A stretch of 64,000 nucleotides of DNA from Cutibacterium modestum (GTDB taxonomy: Bacteria > Actinomycetota > Actinomycetes > Propionibacteriales > Propionibacteriaceae), in assembly GCF_008326345.1 (NCBI RefSeq), contig NZ_BJEN01000003.1:372001-436000 (forward strand). The letters are read 5' to 3'. Positions within the stretch are counted from its first letter, which is position 1, and every line of letters begins with the position of its first letter. Under the pieces are notes generated by a model that saw only the letters and a program-made list of their open reading frames with translations, had not been told where the DNA came from and ran no database searches. The translations under genes and the position numbers were made by a program. Of the stretch, positions 9,244 to 17,741 are shown piece by piece.

Positions 9244-9375
9244 TTAATGCTCGGAAAAGTAGCGCGTCGTGAGAATGTGTTTAGAACTCAAAAAGAATAA
9301 TATATTTAAAAGTAAGCTAATTGCGAACCAGGCTGCTGTAGACAGGTACAGACCGAGAGCAACCCAGGCGCTCAT
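9244..9375 (-). CDS. Small hydrophobic ORF, possibly a frameshifted tail of the upstream membrane gene
   Basis: From ATG 9375 this encodes 43 residues with one clear membrane segment ('YLSTAAWFAISLLLNILFFL') and a charged tail. The same frame stays open upstream to 9540, overlapping the end of the preceding membrane protein, so it may be that protein's last TM helix after a frameshift near 9430. No convincing ribosome site precedes ATG 9375. Codon use is AT-rich. I do not recognise it. Confidence 0.3.
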   Translation of the reverse strand: MSAWVALGLYLSTAAWFAISLLLNILFFLSSKHILTTRYFSEH

Positions 9376-9409
9376 TTTTGAGATTACTGAGGGACGATCG
9401 CTCGGAGTA

Positions 9410-9859
9410 TTAATTTCTAGCAGTACTGAGCCTCCATCCGGCAATGGGAAACACGAATAAGGGAGCCAGGAACATAATAAAAGCTTTGCAACTGAAAGTG
9501 GAATTATCTGGTATCTCAAAAGTCCCCATGCCTGCAACAAGAGTATAATAAGTGATTGACATAAGTACCCCGATGGTGGTTGTCATGACGATGCCGGTCG
9601 TCTTGACTCTGCGTTTCTTTTTCGCCGGAGTTGTGCAATTGTAGGCTGTTCTGCCCCACAAGCCAGTTATCCATCCAAGCCCAGGTAGCGTCAGGGCAAT
9701 AAAAGCCATTTTGATGTTCCGCGAATACCCGCCCATCGGAAATAAGAAAGGTAGTAAAAACTCAACCGTCCAGAGCGCTCCAACGATGGTGCCGATGGCG
9801 AGGCCGTTGAGGCGCGCGCGACGGTACTGTTCCCTGGTTGTGCTGTTGTGGGTGGTCAT
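9410..9859 (-). CDS. Polytopic membrane protein of unknown function
   Basis: 149 residues with about four hydrophobic segments ('[20 protein letters not shown]', '[18 protein letters not shown]', '[20 protein letters not shown]', '[17 protein letters not shown]') and a basic cytoplasmic loop 'PAKKKRRVK'. The ATG overlaps the stop of the TSP3-repeat gene by 4 nt (ATGA), so the two are translationally coupled. I recognise no family. The small size, AT-rich 3' end and coupling to a secreted-type domain suggest an accessory cassette. Confidence 0.55.
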   Translation of the reverse strand: MTTHNSTTREQYRRARLNGLAIGTIVGALWTVEFLLPFLFPMGGYSRNIKMAFIALTLPGLGWITGLWGRTAYNCTTPAKKKRRVKTTGIVMTTTIGVLMSITYYTLVAGMGTFEIPDNSTFSCKAFIMFLAPLFVFPIAGWRLSTARN

Positions 9860-10104
9860 CGCGGTGCCTTCGTGGTGGTGTGGGGGTCGCAGGCGTCTCC
9901 TACGCCATCGTGGTCGGAGTCAACTTGCTCCGGGTTAGCGATGGTGGGGCAGTTATCCCGGGCATCGGGGACACCATCACCGTTACGGGTCATCTCGATG
10001 GGGAAGGTGAGAGTGTCACTGGCGCCACTGTCATCAGTAATACGAAGATGAGCCCGATATGCGCCCACCACTGGCCCGCGCCTCGTCGTCGTTTCCACTG
10101 TCAT
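9856..10104 (-). CDS. Short protein with a thrombospondin type-3 Ca2+-binding repeat
   Basis: 82 residues starting at ATG 10104 behind an excellent ribosome site (AAGGAGGAG). Residues 1-47 look like a fragment of an Ig/PKD-like beta domain ('[14 protein letters not shown]'). Residues 48-76 contain '[11 protein letters not shown]' and '[12 protein letters not shown]', a classic type-3 Ca2+-binding repeat with paired Asp and Cys. Such repeats normally belong to large secreted proteins, but no signal peptide is visible in this frame, so it may be the surviving end of a larger gene. It is coupled by an ATGA overlap to the following membrane protein. Confidence 0.6.
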   Translation of the reverse strand: MTVETTTRRGPVVGAYRAHLRITDDSGASDTLTFPIEMTRNGDGVPDARDNCPTIANPEQVDSDHDGVGDACDPHTTTKAPR

Positions 10105-10391
10105 GTCCCGCTCCTCCTTGGAAACGTTCCGAAAGGACACTAACAACACAGGCGCGACACATCGGTGTCGATCCGCAATCCACGGCGGAACCAAGAACCT
10201 CAACCCCGATATGGCTGGTACTCCGACTTCCACACCTTGCGACATGGTCACGGTTGCGGGACAGTGCCGGAATCCCACCGGCTTCCCCAGGCCATCCGGG
10301 CATTAACCCGTCAACCAAGCTGACAGCGAACACAATACTCCATACGCACCGAAATGATGCGGCAGCTCCTGTGTTTCGGTCGTTGGGGGAT
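10105..10391. other. Gene-free interval
   Basis: No reading frame here has protein-like composition on either strand. The interval separates the TSP3/membrane pair from the broken PIN toxin gene; both are transcribed leftwards. Confidence 0.5.
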
Positions 10392-10779
10392 TCACGAGGG
10401 CGCGACAACCGGCATGCCGATTTCGTGCGCCGTCGACTGTAGACGCTGATCGTAGGTGACCAACGCGTCAACGCCAAGGTCTATGGCAGTGGCCAGATGT
10501 AACGCGTCCAGTGAGCGCAGGTTCTGGCCGGGGAGGAGCCCCGCATGCGTGAGCTGCGCTGGTTCGATGAGATACAGGGACACCTTCGTGAGAAGTGAGC
10601 TGATCATGTCTTGTGAGCTGCGGGAAGCGGTGAACCATTCGACGTAGCTCGGTCTCCAGCAACAGTGAGGCCACCAAATGTGGTTGTGAACGGTTGATCT
10701 CGTCAATCAAGGCAGCTGATTCACTCTCTGCCACCATGAGCTTGGCGGCAGCTGAAGCGTCGAGATACCAGCGGATCAT
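10392..10779 (-). pseudogene. PIN-domain toxin (VapC-like), frameshifted
   Basis: ATG 10779 opens with 'MIRWYLDASAAAKL', containing the first catalytic Asp of PIN ribonucleases, and continues to 'LLLETELRRMVHRFPQ'. The rest of the domain, 'SSLLTKVSLYLIEPAQ' and 'RSLDALHLATAIDLGVDAL' (third acidic patch), is in another frame. The shift lies at about 10600-10612, where one base too many is present. Joined, the product would be about 128 residues, normal for VapC. I cannot identify a VapB antitoxin in the 170 bases upstream. Confidence 0.8.
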
Positions 10780-10950
10780 CGTCCGTTGCCATCTCCCGCT
10801 GGCTGATGGTCCGCATGCAGCAAGTGCAGCAATCATGTAGCAACGGGGAAACGGTGTTGCGGGGTGGGCCACATGCCCCAGGTCGTCAAGACCCTGGAAG
10901 CAGCGATGGCGCCGGTCATTGCTCATGATCCGGAGATTCAGTTCGCAGCC

Positions 10951-11345
10951 CTAGACTTGCCAGGTGCCGTTGCCGGTCAGTAGGGTGGCTAGAACGACGT
11001 CGCGGGAGTCTTGGTCGGTGGTGTCCCCGGCGGCGAGCTGGACTTGGGTGCGGGCTTGGTCGTCGTAGGTGGGGCATTCGATGTTGCGTAAGATTCCGAT
11101 TGGGGTCTGGGTGACGAGGTTGCCGTCGTTGAAGATTGGGCAGTTCTGGTACATCTCGACAAATGAGGTGCCGCGGTGTTTGGCGGCTGCTGTGAGTATC
11201 TGGGCGAGGTGTGTGCGGTCGGAGTCTATGGCGCGAGCCACGAAGGAGCATCCGGCACCCAGGGCCACGGCCAGGTCGGTGCGCGGCCATGGAGGAGTGC
11301 ATATCGCAAGGTATTCATGCAGCACGGGAAGCCGATCAGCGTGGA
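10951..11345 (-). pseudogene. Degenerate extra copy of korB (2-oxoglutarate:ferredoxin oxidoreductase beta)
   Basis: Three blocks match the intact korB downstream, in the same order and orientation: about 11281-11336 with 15368-15420, about 11133-11270 with 14968-15105, and about 11025-11132 with 14626-14735. They are joined by two internal deletions that remove the middle of the gene. The shared peptides include 'AVALGAGCSFVARA', 'AAAKHRGTSFVEMYQNCPIF' and 'TPIGILRNIECPTYDDQAR'. The last ~20 codons have diverged. The TPP-binding core is missing, so it cannot be functional. It flanks one side of the ABC operon at 11.4-14.4 kb, with intact korB on the other side. Confidence 0.85.
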
Positions 11346-11412
11346 ACGCCCTGGATCCACGAGGCTGGGGATTGTCCGGATCCACTCAAGGGTGCATGGG
11401 GATCACCAAGGG

Positions 11413-12012
11413 CTACACCGTCTGACGAGGCTTGATAAGCGAGACGAGGATTCCGAGAAGGCAAAGAACCCCGGACAATATCGCCGATACCACGTCCGTC
11501 CGATCCTTGATCGGCCATGACCACCAGGATGTGTAACTTTCCGTTCTCCCCAACAGAAGGCTTGTCAGAACCCAGATGATCGCAGGGATGGATGACAATT
11601 TCTTGATGCCAATGGCGTTTGTGAGAAGGGTGAAACCGGACAACCCAACGATGTTGCGGGTGGAGACCATTCCGAGCGGAAGATCTGCCGACCATGACAA
11701 TATCCCGAAAAGCACCGCAGGTGTCATCGATAGGAGACAATCTGCGTATGTGATCCGTCGCACGGACCCTGATTCTGCTCTCATGTCGCGACGCGAGAGG
11801 CACCAACCTTGTACGACGACCACGCAGAGGGGTATTACGGCGGCATTGGGAACTTCAACACCTCTCCCTGACAACAGTGGAGGAAGCGAAATCATAATCT
11901 CAGATGTGAACGCAATAAGGATGCAACACACCACGGTGGTTACGAGAAGAGATGCCAATGATCGATTGCGCGCCCAGGCTCTCCAACCAAGCGCTATGTG
12001 TCCTCTCAACAT
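11413..12012 (-). CDS. ABC-type membrane subunit / integral membrane protein
   Basis: 199 residues with about six hydrophobic segments ('SLASLLVTTVVCCILIAF', 'VIPLCVVVVQGWCL', 'SMTPAVLFGILSW', 'VGLSGFTLLTNAIGI', 'IPAIIWVLTSLLLG', 'AILSGVLCLLGILVSLI'). The start is ATG 12012, which overlaps the TGA closing the distal frame of the preceding permease (ATGTTGA); the longer open frame upstream is just read-through of that neighbour. Position and topology make it the second permease of the ABC operon. It has no enzymatic motif. If ribosomes reach it by coupling, its translation would depend on the poly-C state of the upstream gene. Confidence 0.65.
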   Translation of the reverse strand: MLRGHIALGWRAWARNRSLASLLVTTVVCCILIAFTSEIMISLPPLLSGRGVEVPNAAVIPLCVVVVQGWCLSRRDMRAESGSVRRITYADCLLSMTPAVLFGILSWSADLPLGMVSTRNIVGLSGFTLLTNAIGIKKLSSIPAIIWVLTSLLLGRTESYTSWWSWPIKDRTDVVSAILSGVLCLLGILVSLIKPRQTV

Positions 12013-13221
12013 TTCTGCAGTCGAGATCGATAACTCTCGACAATCCTGGCTTGATCCTGGATGGGCAGTCGATCCATGGACTTCAGCCATTCGCGCGTCT
12101 CAGGGGAAAACTCCTGACCCGTCATCGCGATTCCCGAATGTTTCGTCAGCCAGGCGACGACGCGATCCTGAGTGTCGAGAACCCAGACTGCCACCTGATC
12201 TTTGTGGTCCTGACACGGGGCGACGGCCAACCCCGAAGCAACGGCCAGAACCGCCTTCGACGGCGACTCAGATGTGGATATCGCAGATGCCGACCACCAC
12301 ACGGTTTCTCGGGTTGAGTCCTGCGTACCTTGCCTATATTCTTCGGGGACGTGAATACCGGAATTTCGCCACGCTGTGTCTGCTTTCCGGATCACGGGGC
12401 CCAACAGCTCGAGATCGTGAGATTCCCACGCGCACACCACGGGATCACTACCTCTCAGACAGATCTGTGGTCTGGTTCGGGGGGGGGGTGGCGGGCAGCG
12501 GACCTATGCCTTTGACTGTGTGAAAGCCGATGAACGTCGTCGCAACCAATCCAATAATCAGGGTCAGGGTCACGGTGATACGTGCGTGATGATTCCGTCT
12601 TCCTGCTACGAGGGCCAGGGCTGACACGATGAGGATCCCACCTGCCATCGTCATTCCAGCTGTGAGGACTCGAGGATTCAACATCTCACCTACGGTGCAG
12701 CAGCCCATGTAGTAGCCAAAAAGATATCGCAGCTCCATGACCGATACGGCTGGTCCATATAAGACGAGGATGAAGGGCAGGAGAAGGGCCGTTGGTGCTG
12801 ACAGTGCCAGCGGCCACGATGCCCCAATGGCAGCACCGAAGACGCCCCATGCGAGCATCCAAACGGCACCGATGGCCGACATTTCCATGATCTGGTTTCC
12901 AGATCCTGACGCCAGAACAGAAATGCCTACGGCCACGGTCGATGGGAGAACGGCGATGGCCCACCATGGAAGGATGATTCGCAGTCGAGACCTCCCGGTC
13001 GGTGTGGTGAGGATGTGACCTTCGGTGAACCTCCGAAGTTCCAGGCAAGCACCCAGAGCCACGGGTCCAGCGATCATCATGAAGGCGTAGAGCACGCTCG
13101 CAGATCGCTCGATGTCTGACGGTGAAGGAGGATTTCCCAACGCCCCGTAACACCATATGAGAATCATGACAGGTAAAAGACGGATGCCATAAGATCGTCG
13201 GAGAAGGAGTCGCCACGTCAT
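12006..13221 (-). pseudogene. ABC permease split at a poly-C tract (probably phase-variable, off state)
   Basis: ATG 13221 overlaps the ATPase stop by 4 nt. The first frame encodes about six TM helices and stops at 12448 soon after a run of ten C on the coding strand (12488-12479). With nine C the frame continues without a stop through 'PQICLRGSDPVVCAWES' into the 144-residue downstream frame (12440-12006), which has the look of an extracytoplasmic domain (paired Cys in 'VVCAWE' and 'AVAPCQD'). The result would be a ~404-residue permease that ends exactly where the next gene starts. I therefore read the two frames as one gene, disrupted by tract length. Confidence 0.75.
12479..12488 (-). repeat. 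Homopolymer tract: 10 C on the coding strand
   Basis: Ten consecutive G on the plus strand, the longest homopolymer I noticed in the window. It lies inside the permease gene at the end of the TM region. A length of 9 or 12 joins both halves; 10 or 11 does not. Confidence 0.95.
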
Positions 13222-13955
13222 TGTGACACCTCTGATTCTCCCACGACATCAAGGAATGCCTCCTCGGCTGCGTGGAGAGAGTTTTCGCCACGCCTCAGAA
13301 AATCATGAGTGGCGCCATCGTAGACAATGTGTCCCTTATCGAGAACGATGACTCTGGTGTACATCGAGTCGATCTCGGATGTGTCGTGAGTCGACACGAC
13401 AAGATTTCGAGTGCTACTAAGGTGCGTCAGCAAATCCCTGAAGACGTGCCTTTGCGCCGGGTCGAGACCGGCAGTTGGTTCATCGAGCAAGATGATTGGC
13501 TGCTCGCCCACCAGGGCTTGGGCCAAACCAACTCGGCGCAGTTGTCCACCGGAGAGCCGATCGGGCTTGTCCGTCAGGTGATCGTCCAACTGAACGGCCT
13601 TCAATGCCGTGACCGCTCGGTCCTCGCTCTCGGGGGAACTGCACCCAGTGAGCCATGCCGAATATGCCACCTGTTCAACCACCTTGAACCCAGGTATTGG
13701 CCTGATTTGCTGTGGCATCAAGGACACGGCAGACCGAGGGGCAATCCCCGCGTCCACGGTGATTGACCCTGCCAAGGGCTTGAGCTGGCCCGCACACAGC
13801 CGCAGCAAGGTGGTCTTTCCTGCACCATTGAGTCCCAAGAGGACGGTTGGACCTTCGGTATCCCCCAGGGTCAGGTTCAACCCATCAAAAAGTGGGGGTT
13901 CTCGTCGAGAATATGAAAAACGAATTCCCCTGAGGGTCAAGGTCTGGGCTACCAT
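13218..13955 (-). CDS. ABC transporter ATP-binding protein
   Basis: 245 residues with Walker A 'GLNGAGKTTLL' near residue 40, Q-loop 'LMPQQIRP', signature 'LSGGQLRRVGLAQAL', Walker B 'IILLDEPTAGLD' and switch 'VVSTHDTSE'. This is the arrangement of ABC-2/bacteriocin-immunity type ATPases. ATG 13955 overlaps the stop of the secreted-peptide gene (ATGGTAG) and its own stop overlaps the permease start (ATGA), so all genes of the operon are coupled. With the two following membrane proteins it should form an exporter or a self-protection pump for the peptide encoded upstream (inference). Confidence 0.9.
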   Translation of the reverse strand: MVAQTLTLRGIRFSYSRREPPLFDGLNLTLGDTEGPTVLLGLNGAGKTTLLRLCAGQLKPLAGSITVDAGIAPRSAVSLMPQQIRPIPGFKVVEQVAYSAWLTGCSSPESEDRAVTALKAVQLDDHLTDKPDRLSGGQLRRVGLAQALVGEQPIILLDEPTAGLDPAQRHVFRDLLTHLSSTRNLVVSTHDTSEIDSMYTRVIVLDKGHIVYDGATHDFLRRGENSLHAAEEAFLDVVGESEVSQ

Positions 13956-14388
13956 CGGATTCTGAAGTCACGTACGGAAAGCTTCAACCAAGTTGGAGAT
14001 CCTCCAGTCAGACCGACCAATCGGAACCTGTAGGTCCCGGCAGGCATGCGTCCGTAATAGGCGGATCCTGTCCTTGCGCATGACAGTGTTCTGTCACCGG
14101 AATTCACGTCAGGCTGGAAACGTCTCACTTTGCGAAGATTGTAAGTTGCGCTCCTAGGGATGACGCCTGCGCTGTCCGGTGCGGGTGAACATTTGGCGTA
14201 GTGTGAAAGGCTTGTCCTGCCATCGTGGTGGTTGGGATCGTCCCATGTTGACGATTCCTTGCCCACCATCCAATTAGAGATTATGTATTCTTGATCCCAT
14301 CCGCTTGTTCCGCCCATCCTGCGAGAGGTGAGAAGGTGACAAGAGCGGTAAGTGCCAGCGTCATGCCTGCAAGCGTTCGATTCCTCAC
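13949..14388 (-). pseudogene. Small secreted peptide gene, frameshifted after the signal peptide
   Basis: GTG 14388 follows AAGGAGAG and opens a clear signal peptide ('TLAGMTLALTALVTF', cleavage near 'AGWA'), which stops at 14281. The mature part, about 105 residues with 'NWMVGKESSTW', 'HYAKCSP', 'TLSCARTGSAYY' and 'MPAGTYRFRLVGLTGG', is in the neighbouring frame up to 13949. One missing base near 14290-14320 explains the break. The two Cys and the Gly/aromatic beta-like C-terminus are typical of small exported actinobacterial proteins of unknown role. Coupling to an ABC ATPase suggests a bacteriocin-like or signalling product; that is a guess from layout. Confidence 0.65.
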
Positions 14389-14544
14389 GCTGTCTCTCCT
14401 TCTGAGTTGATGTCCACGGATTTACGAGATTTAGCATATCCAAATCCCTATGGAAGGTGTGGGTGTGGAGTGCGATTGATGAGTCGGCCCCGGAGGAGTC
14501 GTCTCGCGATGGTGTGTTTGACTTCTCCGGGATGCGTGCCTTGC

Positions 14545-15639
14545 TCAGGCGTTTCGTTCCCGCACCTGCCACGTATCCGTACCGAGGAGCAGGCTTTGGA
14601 GCCCCTTGTCGCGATCCTGCAGCGTGGTGGTGTCCCCGGCGGCGAGCTGGACTTGGGTGCGGGCTTGGTCGTCGTAGGTGGGGCATTCGATGTTGCGTAA
14701 GATTCCGATTGGGGTCTGGGTGATGAGGTTGCCGTCGTCGAGGTGGGCTAGTTCGAAGGCCAGGGATGGGTCGGTGCGGTGGGAATCGTGGACGAGGATG
14801 TGGTCCATACCCACCTCGGCGACGTCTGCGACCGTCAACTCGCCATTGACGGGGTCGCGGACTACGCCACGGGTACCGTCAGCCCCGACGAGGACCGGCT
14901 CGCCGTCAACGAGTCGGATGAGGTGCTGGGCGGCTTCGGGCCCCTTGTAATCGTCGAAAGCCCCGTCATTGAAGATTGGGCAATTCTGGTACATCTCGAC
15001 AAATGAGGTGCCGCGGTGTTTGGCGGCTGCTGTGAGTATCTGGGCGAGGTGTGTTCGGTCGGAATCGACGGCACGAGCCACGAAAGAGCACCCAGCCCCC
15101 AACGCCACCGCCAACGGGTTAAACGGGGCGTCAATCGACCCCATTGGAGACGACTTCGTGACCTTGCCAGCCTCCGAGGTGGGGGAGTACTGGCCTTTTG
15201 TCAGTCCGTAGATCCGGTTGTTAAACATGAGGATCGTCAGGTTGACGTTGCGTCGCATGGCGTGGATGAGGTGGTTGCCGCCTATGGACAAGGCGTCGCC
15301 GTCGCCGGTGATGACGAACACGGCCAGGTCAGGGCGCGAGACTGCGACTCCTGTCGCGATGGCCGGTGCGCGGCCATGGATGGAGTGCATGCCGTAGGTG
15401 CTCATGTAGTACGGGAAGCGTGAGGAGCAGCCGATACCCGAGATAACGACGGCGTTTTCTTTAGCGATGCCCAGGTCGGGCAGCACTCCCTGGAAAGTAG
15501 ACAAAATCGCGTAATCTCCGCAGCCCGGGCACCAACGCACCTCCTGGTCGGAGGCAAAGTCCCGACGCTTGAGCGGCTCGACGGCTAGTGGAACGCCAGC
15601 CAGACCGACGGGATGATTCTCGGGGGTGATGTCGGTCAT
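14545..15639 (-). CDS. korB: 2-oxoglutarate:ferredoxin oxidoreductase, beta subunit
   Basis: Thiamine-diphosphate half of the KOR complex, which oxidatively decarboxylates 2-oxoglutarate to succinyl-CoA and passes electrons to ferredoxin. It has 'RWCPGCGDYAIL' near residue 35, the TPP/Mg2+ motif 'GDGDALSIGGNH' and 'ILMFNNRIYGLTKGQYSPTS'. Length of 364 residues is normal for the actinobacterial type. ATG 15639 lies 1 nt after the korA stop, with AAGGAGG inside the korA end. A decayed copy of this gene lies at 10951-11345. Confidence 0.95.
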   Translation of the reverse strand: MTDITPENHPVGLAGVPLAVEPLKRRDFASDQEVRWCPGCGDYAILSTFQGVLPDLGIAKENAVVISGIGCSSRFPYYMSTYGMHSIHGRAPAIATGVAVSRPDLAVFVITGDGDALSIGGNHLIHAMRRNVNLTILMFNNRIYGLTKGQYSPTSEAGKVTKSSPMGSIDAPFNPLAVALGAGCSFVARAVDSDRTHLAQILTAAAKHRGTSFVEMYQNCPIFNDGAFDDYKGPEAAQHLIRLVDGEPVLVGADGTRGVVRDPVNGELTVADVAEVGMDHILVHDSHRTDPSLAFELAHLDDGNLITQTPIGILRNIECPTYDDQARTQVQLAAGDTTTLQDRDKGLQSLLLGTDTWQVRERNA

Positions 15640-15640
15640 C

Positions 15641-17548
15641 TCAGGCCTCCTTGGTCTCGTCGTTGCAGTACTGGCACAGTTCCTCGCACAGGTCCACCGG
15701 AGAGATCGGTAGTCCGCGCACCCGAGAGATCGTCTTGATGTTGATGAGGTATGTCGAACGCAACAACATGGCGAACTGGCCGGTGTTCATCTCGGGGACG
15801 ACGACGCGTCGGTAGCGATGCAAGATCTTGCCCAGGTCCTCCGGCAGCGGATTGAGGTGACGCACGTGGGCCTGAGCGATGGACAGGCCACGAGCACGGA
15901 CTCGACGCACCGCAGCGGTGATCGGGCCATATGTGGATCCCCATCCGAGGACGAGGACGTCAGCGTCACCGGACGGATCGTCGACGACGGTCAGCGGGAT
16001 GGTCTTGGCGATGCCCTTAACCTTGGCGGCTCGGGTGGCGACCATGCCCTCGTGGTTGGACGGGTCGTAGGAGATGGCGCCGGTGCGAGCCGACTTCTCC
16101 AGACCGCCGATGCGATGCTCCAGACCCTTGGTCCCGGGCAAGGCCCACGGACGGGCCAGGGTCTCCGGGTCGCGGTGGTACGGCATGAATCGCGGTGAGC
16201 CGTCGGCAGCGGAGGAGTTGGGCTCGGTAGCAAAGTTCGGGTCGATGCGCGGGATCTCAGCCAGATCGGGCACCTTCCACGGTTCTGCCCCATTGCCGAG
16301 GTACCCGTCAGACAACATGATGACCGGTGTGCGGTAGGTCACCGCGATGCGACAGGCCTCCAGGGCAGTGTTGAAGCAGTCCGACGGGGACTTTGCTGCG
16401 AGCACCGGGACAGGGGATTCCCCGTTGCGTCCGAACATGGCCTGGAGCAGATCGGCCTGCTCAGGTTTGGTCGGCATGCCAGTGGACGGGCCAGCGCGTT
16501 GCACGTCGACGACCACGAGCGGCAGCTCGGTCATGACGGCCAGGCCGATGGCCTCGGACTTGAGGCTCATGCCGGGGCCAGAGGTCGTCGTCACGCCCAG
16601 GGAACCGGAGAAGGACGCGCCAATAGCCGAGCTGACCCCGGCGATCTCGTCCTCAGCCTGGAAGGTAACGACATTGTGGGCCTTCCGCTTAGACAGCTCA
16701 TGCAGGATGTCGGAGGCCGGGGTAATGGGGTAAGAGCCCAAGAACAACTGCACACCGGCCCTGTTCGCACCGGTGATGAGACCGTAGGCGGTGGCAATAT
16801 TTCCGGTGATCTGACGGTAGGTGCCCTCCGGCATCGGCGCTGGGGCTACCTCGTAGCGCACCCGGAACAGCTCGCAGGTCTCGCCGTAGGCATGTCCGGC
16901 CTTAAGCGCGGCGAGGTTGGCGTCCCGGATCTCGGGCTTGGAGGCGAACTTGCTGGCCAGGAACTTCTCCGAGGGGCCGAGGGGGCGCCCATACAGCCAA
17001 GTCAGCAGACCCAACGCGAACATGTTTTTGGCGCGCTCGGAGTTCTTACGGCCAAGGTTGAAGGGCTCGACGGCTGCTACGGCCAGGCTAGTGAGGTCGA
17101 GCTCGACGACCTGGTAGGACTCCAAGGTGCCGTCGTGGCGTGGATCCTCGGCGTACTCGGCCTTCTTGAGGTTTTTCTTGGTGAACTCGGCGGAGTCGAG
17201 GACGATGAGACCGCCTCGGCGGATGTCACGGAGGTTCGCAGCCAGGGCGGCGGGGTTCATGGCGACCAAGACGTCGGGTTGGTCGCCCGGGGTGGCGATG
17301 TCGTAATTAGCGAAGTGCACCTGGAAACTTGAGACGCCGGGAATAATGCCCTGGGGGGCGCGAATTTCGGCAGGGAAGTTTGGCAGGGTCGAAATGTCAT
17401 TGCCGTGAATGGCGGACTCGGCGGTGAAGCGGTCGCCGGTCAGCTGCATGCCATCGCCGGAATCGCCGGCGAATCGAATGACGACTCGGTCGAGGGACTG
17501 GACCTCTCGCTCGCCAGTGGTGTGATGTGCCGTGTCGGTAGAAGGCAC
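15641..17548 (-). CDS. korA: 2-oxoglutarate:ferredoxin oxidoreductase, alpha subunit (gamma-alpha fusion)
   Basis: The N-terminal gamma domain ('RFAGDSGDGMQLTGDRF', 'FPAEIRAPQG') precedes the alpha pyrimidine-binding domain ('YPITPASDILHELSK', 'GASFSGSLGVTTTSGPG', 'QRAGPSTGMPTKPEQ'), as in actinobacterial KorA. I choose GTG 17548, with AAGAGG upstream, giving 635 residues; ATG 17566 is possible, and the frame stays open to 17707 without family similarity. With KorB it can replace or bypass 2-oxoglutarate dehydrogenase, producing reduced ferredoxin. It is divergent from a ferredoxin/NuoBCI-like set that could take those electrons. Confidence 0.95.
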   Translation of the reverse strand: MPSTDTAHHTTGEREVQSLDRVVIRFAGDSGDGMQLTGDRFTAESAIHGNDISTLPNFPAEIRAPQGIIPGVSSFQVHFANYDIATPGDQPDVLVAMNPAALAANLRDIRRGGLIVLDSAEFTKKNLKKAEYAEDPRHDGTLESYQVVELDLTSLAVAAVEPFNLGRKNSERAKNMFALGLLTWLYGRPLGPSEKFLASKFASKPEIRDANLAALKAGHAYGETCELFRVRYEVAPAPMPEGTYRQITGNIATAYGLITGANRAGVQLFLGSYPITPASDILHELSKRKAHNVVTFQAEDEIAGVSSAIGASFSGSLGVTTTSGPGMSLKSEAIGLAVMTELPLVVVDVQRAGPSTGMPTKPEQADLLQAMFGRNGESPVPVLAAKSPSDCFNTALEACRIAVTYRTPVIMLSDGYLGNGAEPWKVPDLAEIPRIDPNFATEPNSSAADGSPRFMPYHRDPETLARPWALPGTKGLEHRIGGLEKSARTGAISYDPSNHEGMVATRAAKVKGIAKTIPLTVVDDPSGDADVLVLGWGSTYGPITAAVRRVRARGLSIAQAHVRHLNPLPEDLGKILHRYRRVVVPEMNTGQFAMLLRSTYLINIKTISRVRGLPISPVDLCEELCQYCNDETKEA

Positions 17549-17741
17549 TCTGACCTCTTTTCTCATCGCGGGATTCCCTTGTTGACGCGTCATGCGGGTG
17601 TCTAATGACCGCACCCGCGGTGGGCGTCTGGATGCTTCGGAACCGGCTACCAACGCTACCATCGAGCCTCTGCTTATCGAACTTCGGTCGGTGCTGCACG
17701 CTTGCACATAGCGCGAACCTCAGGGTGAATAGCATTCTCGG

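Noticed and set aside
10916-11385. Independent proteins in the korB-like fragment
   Set aside because: Frames start within sequence derived from korB and lack the catalytic core; a pseudogene explains all of it.
12006-12440. Independent 144-residue hypothetical gene
   Set aside because: Its GTG has no ribosome site, and the frame is open upstream to the C10 tract; better explained as the distal half of the permease.
13949-14686. 245-residue single protein including the N-terminal 'PSPARRRGHH' part
   Set aside because: The N-terminal third reads korB backwards in the wrong frame; only the part after the signal-peptide break is real.
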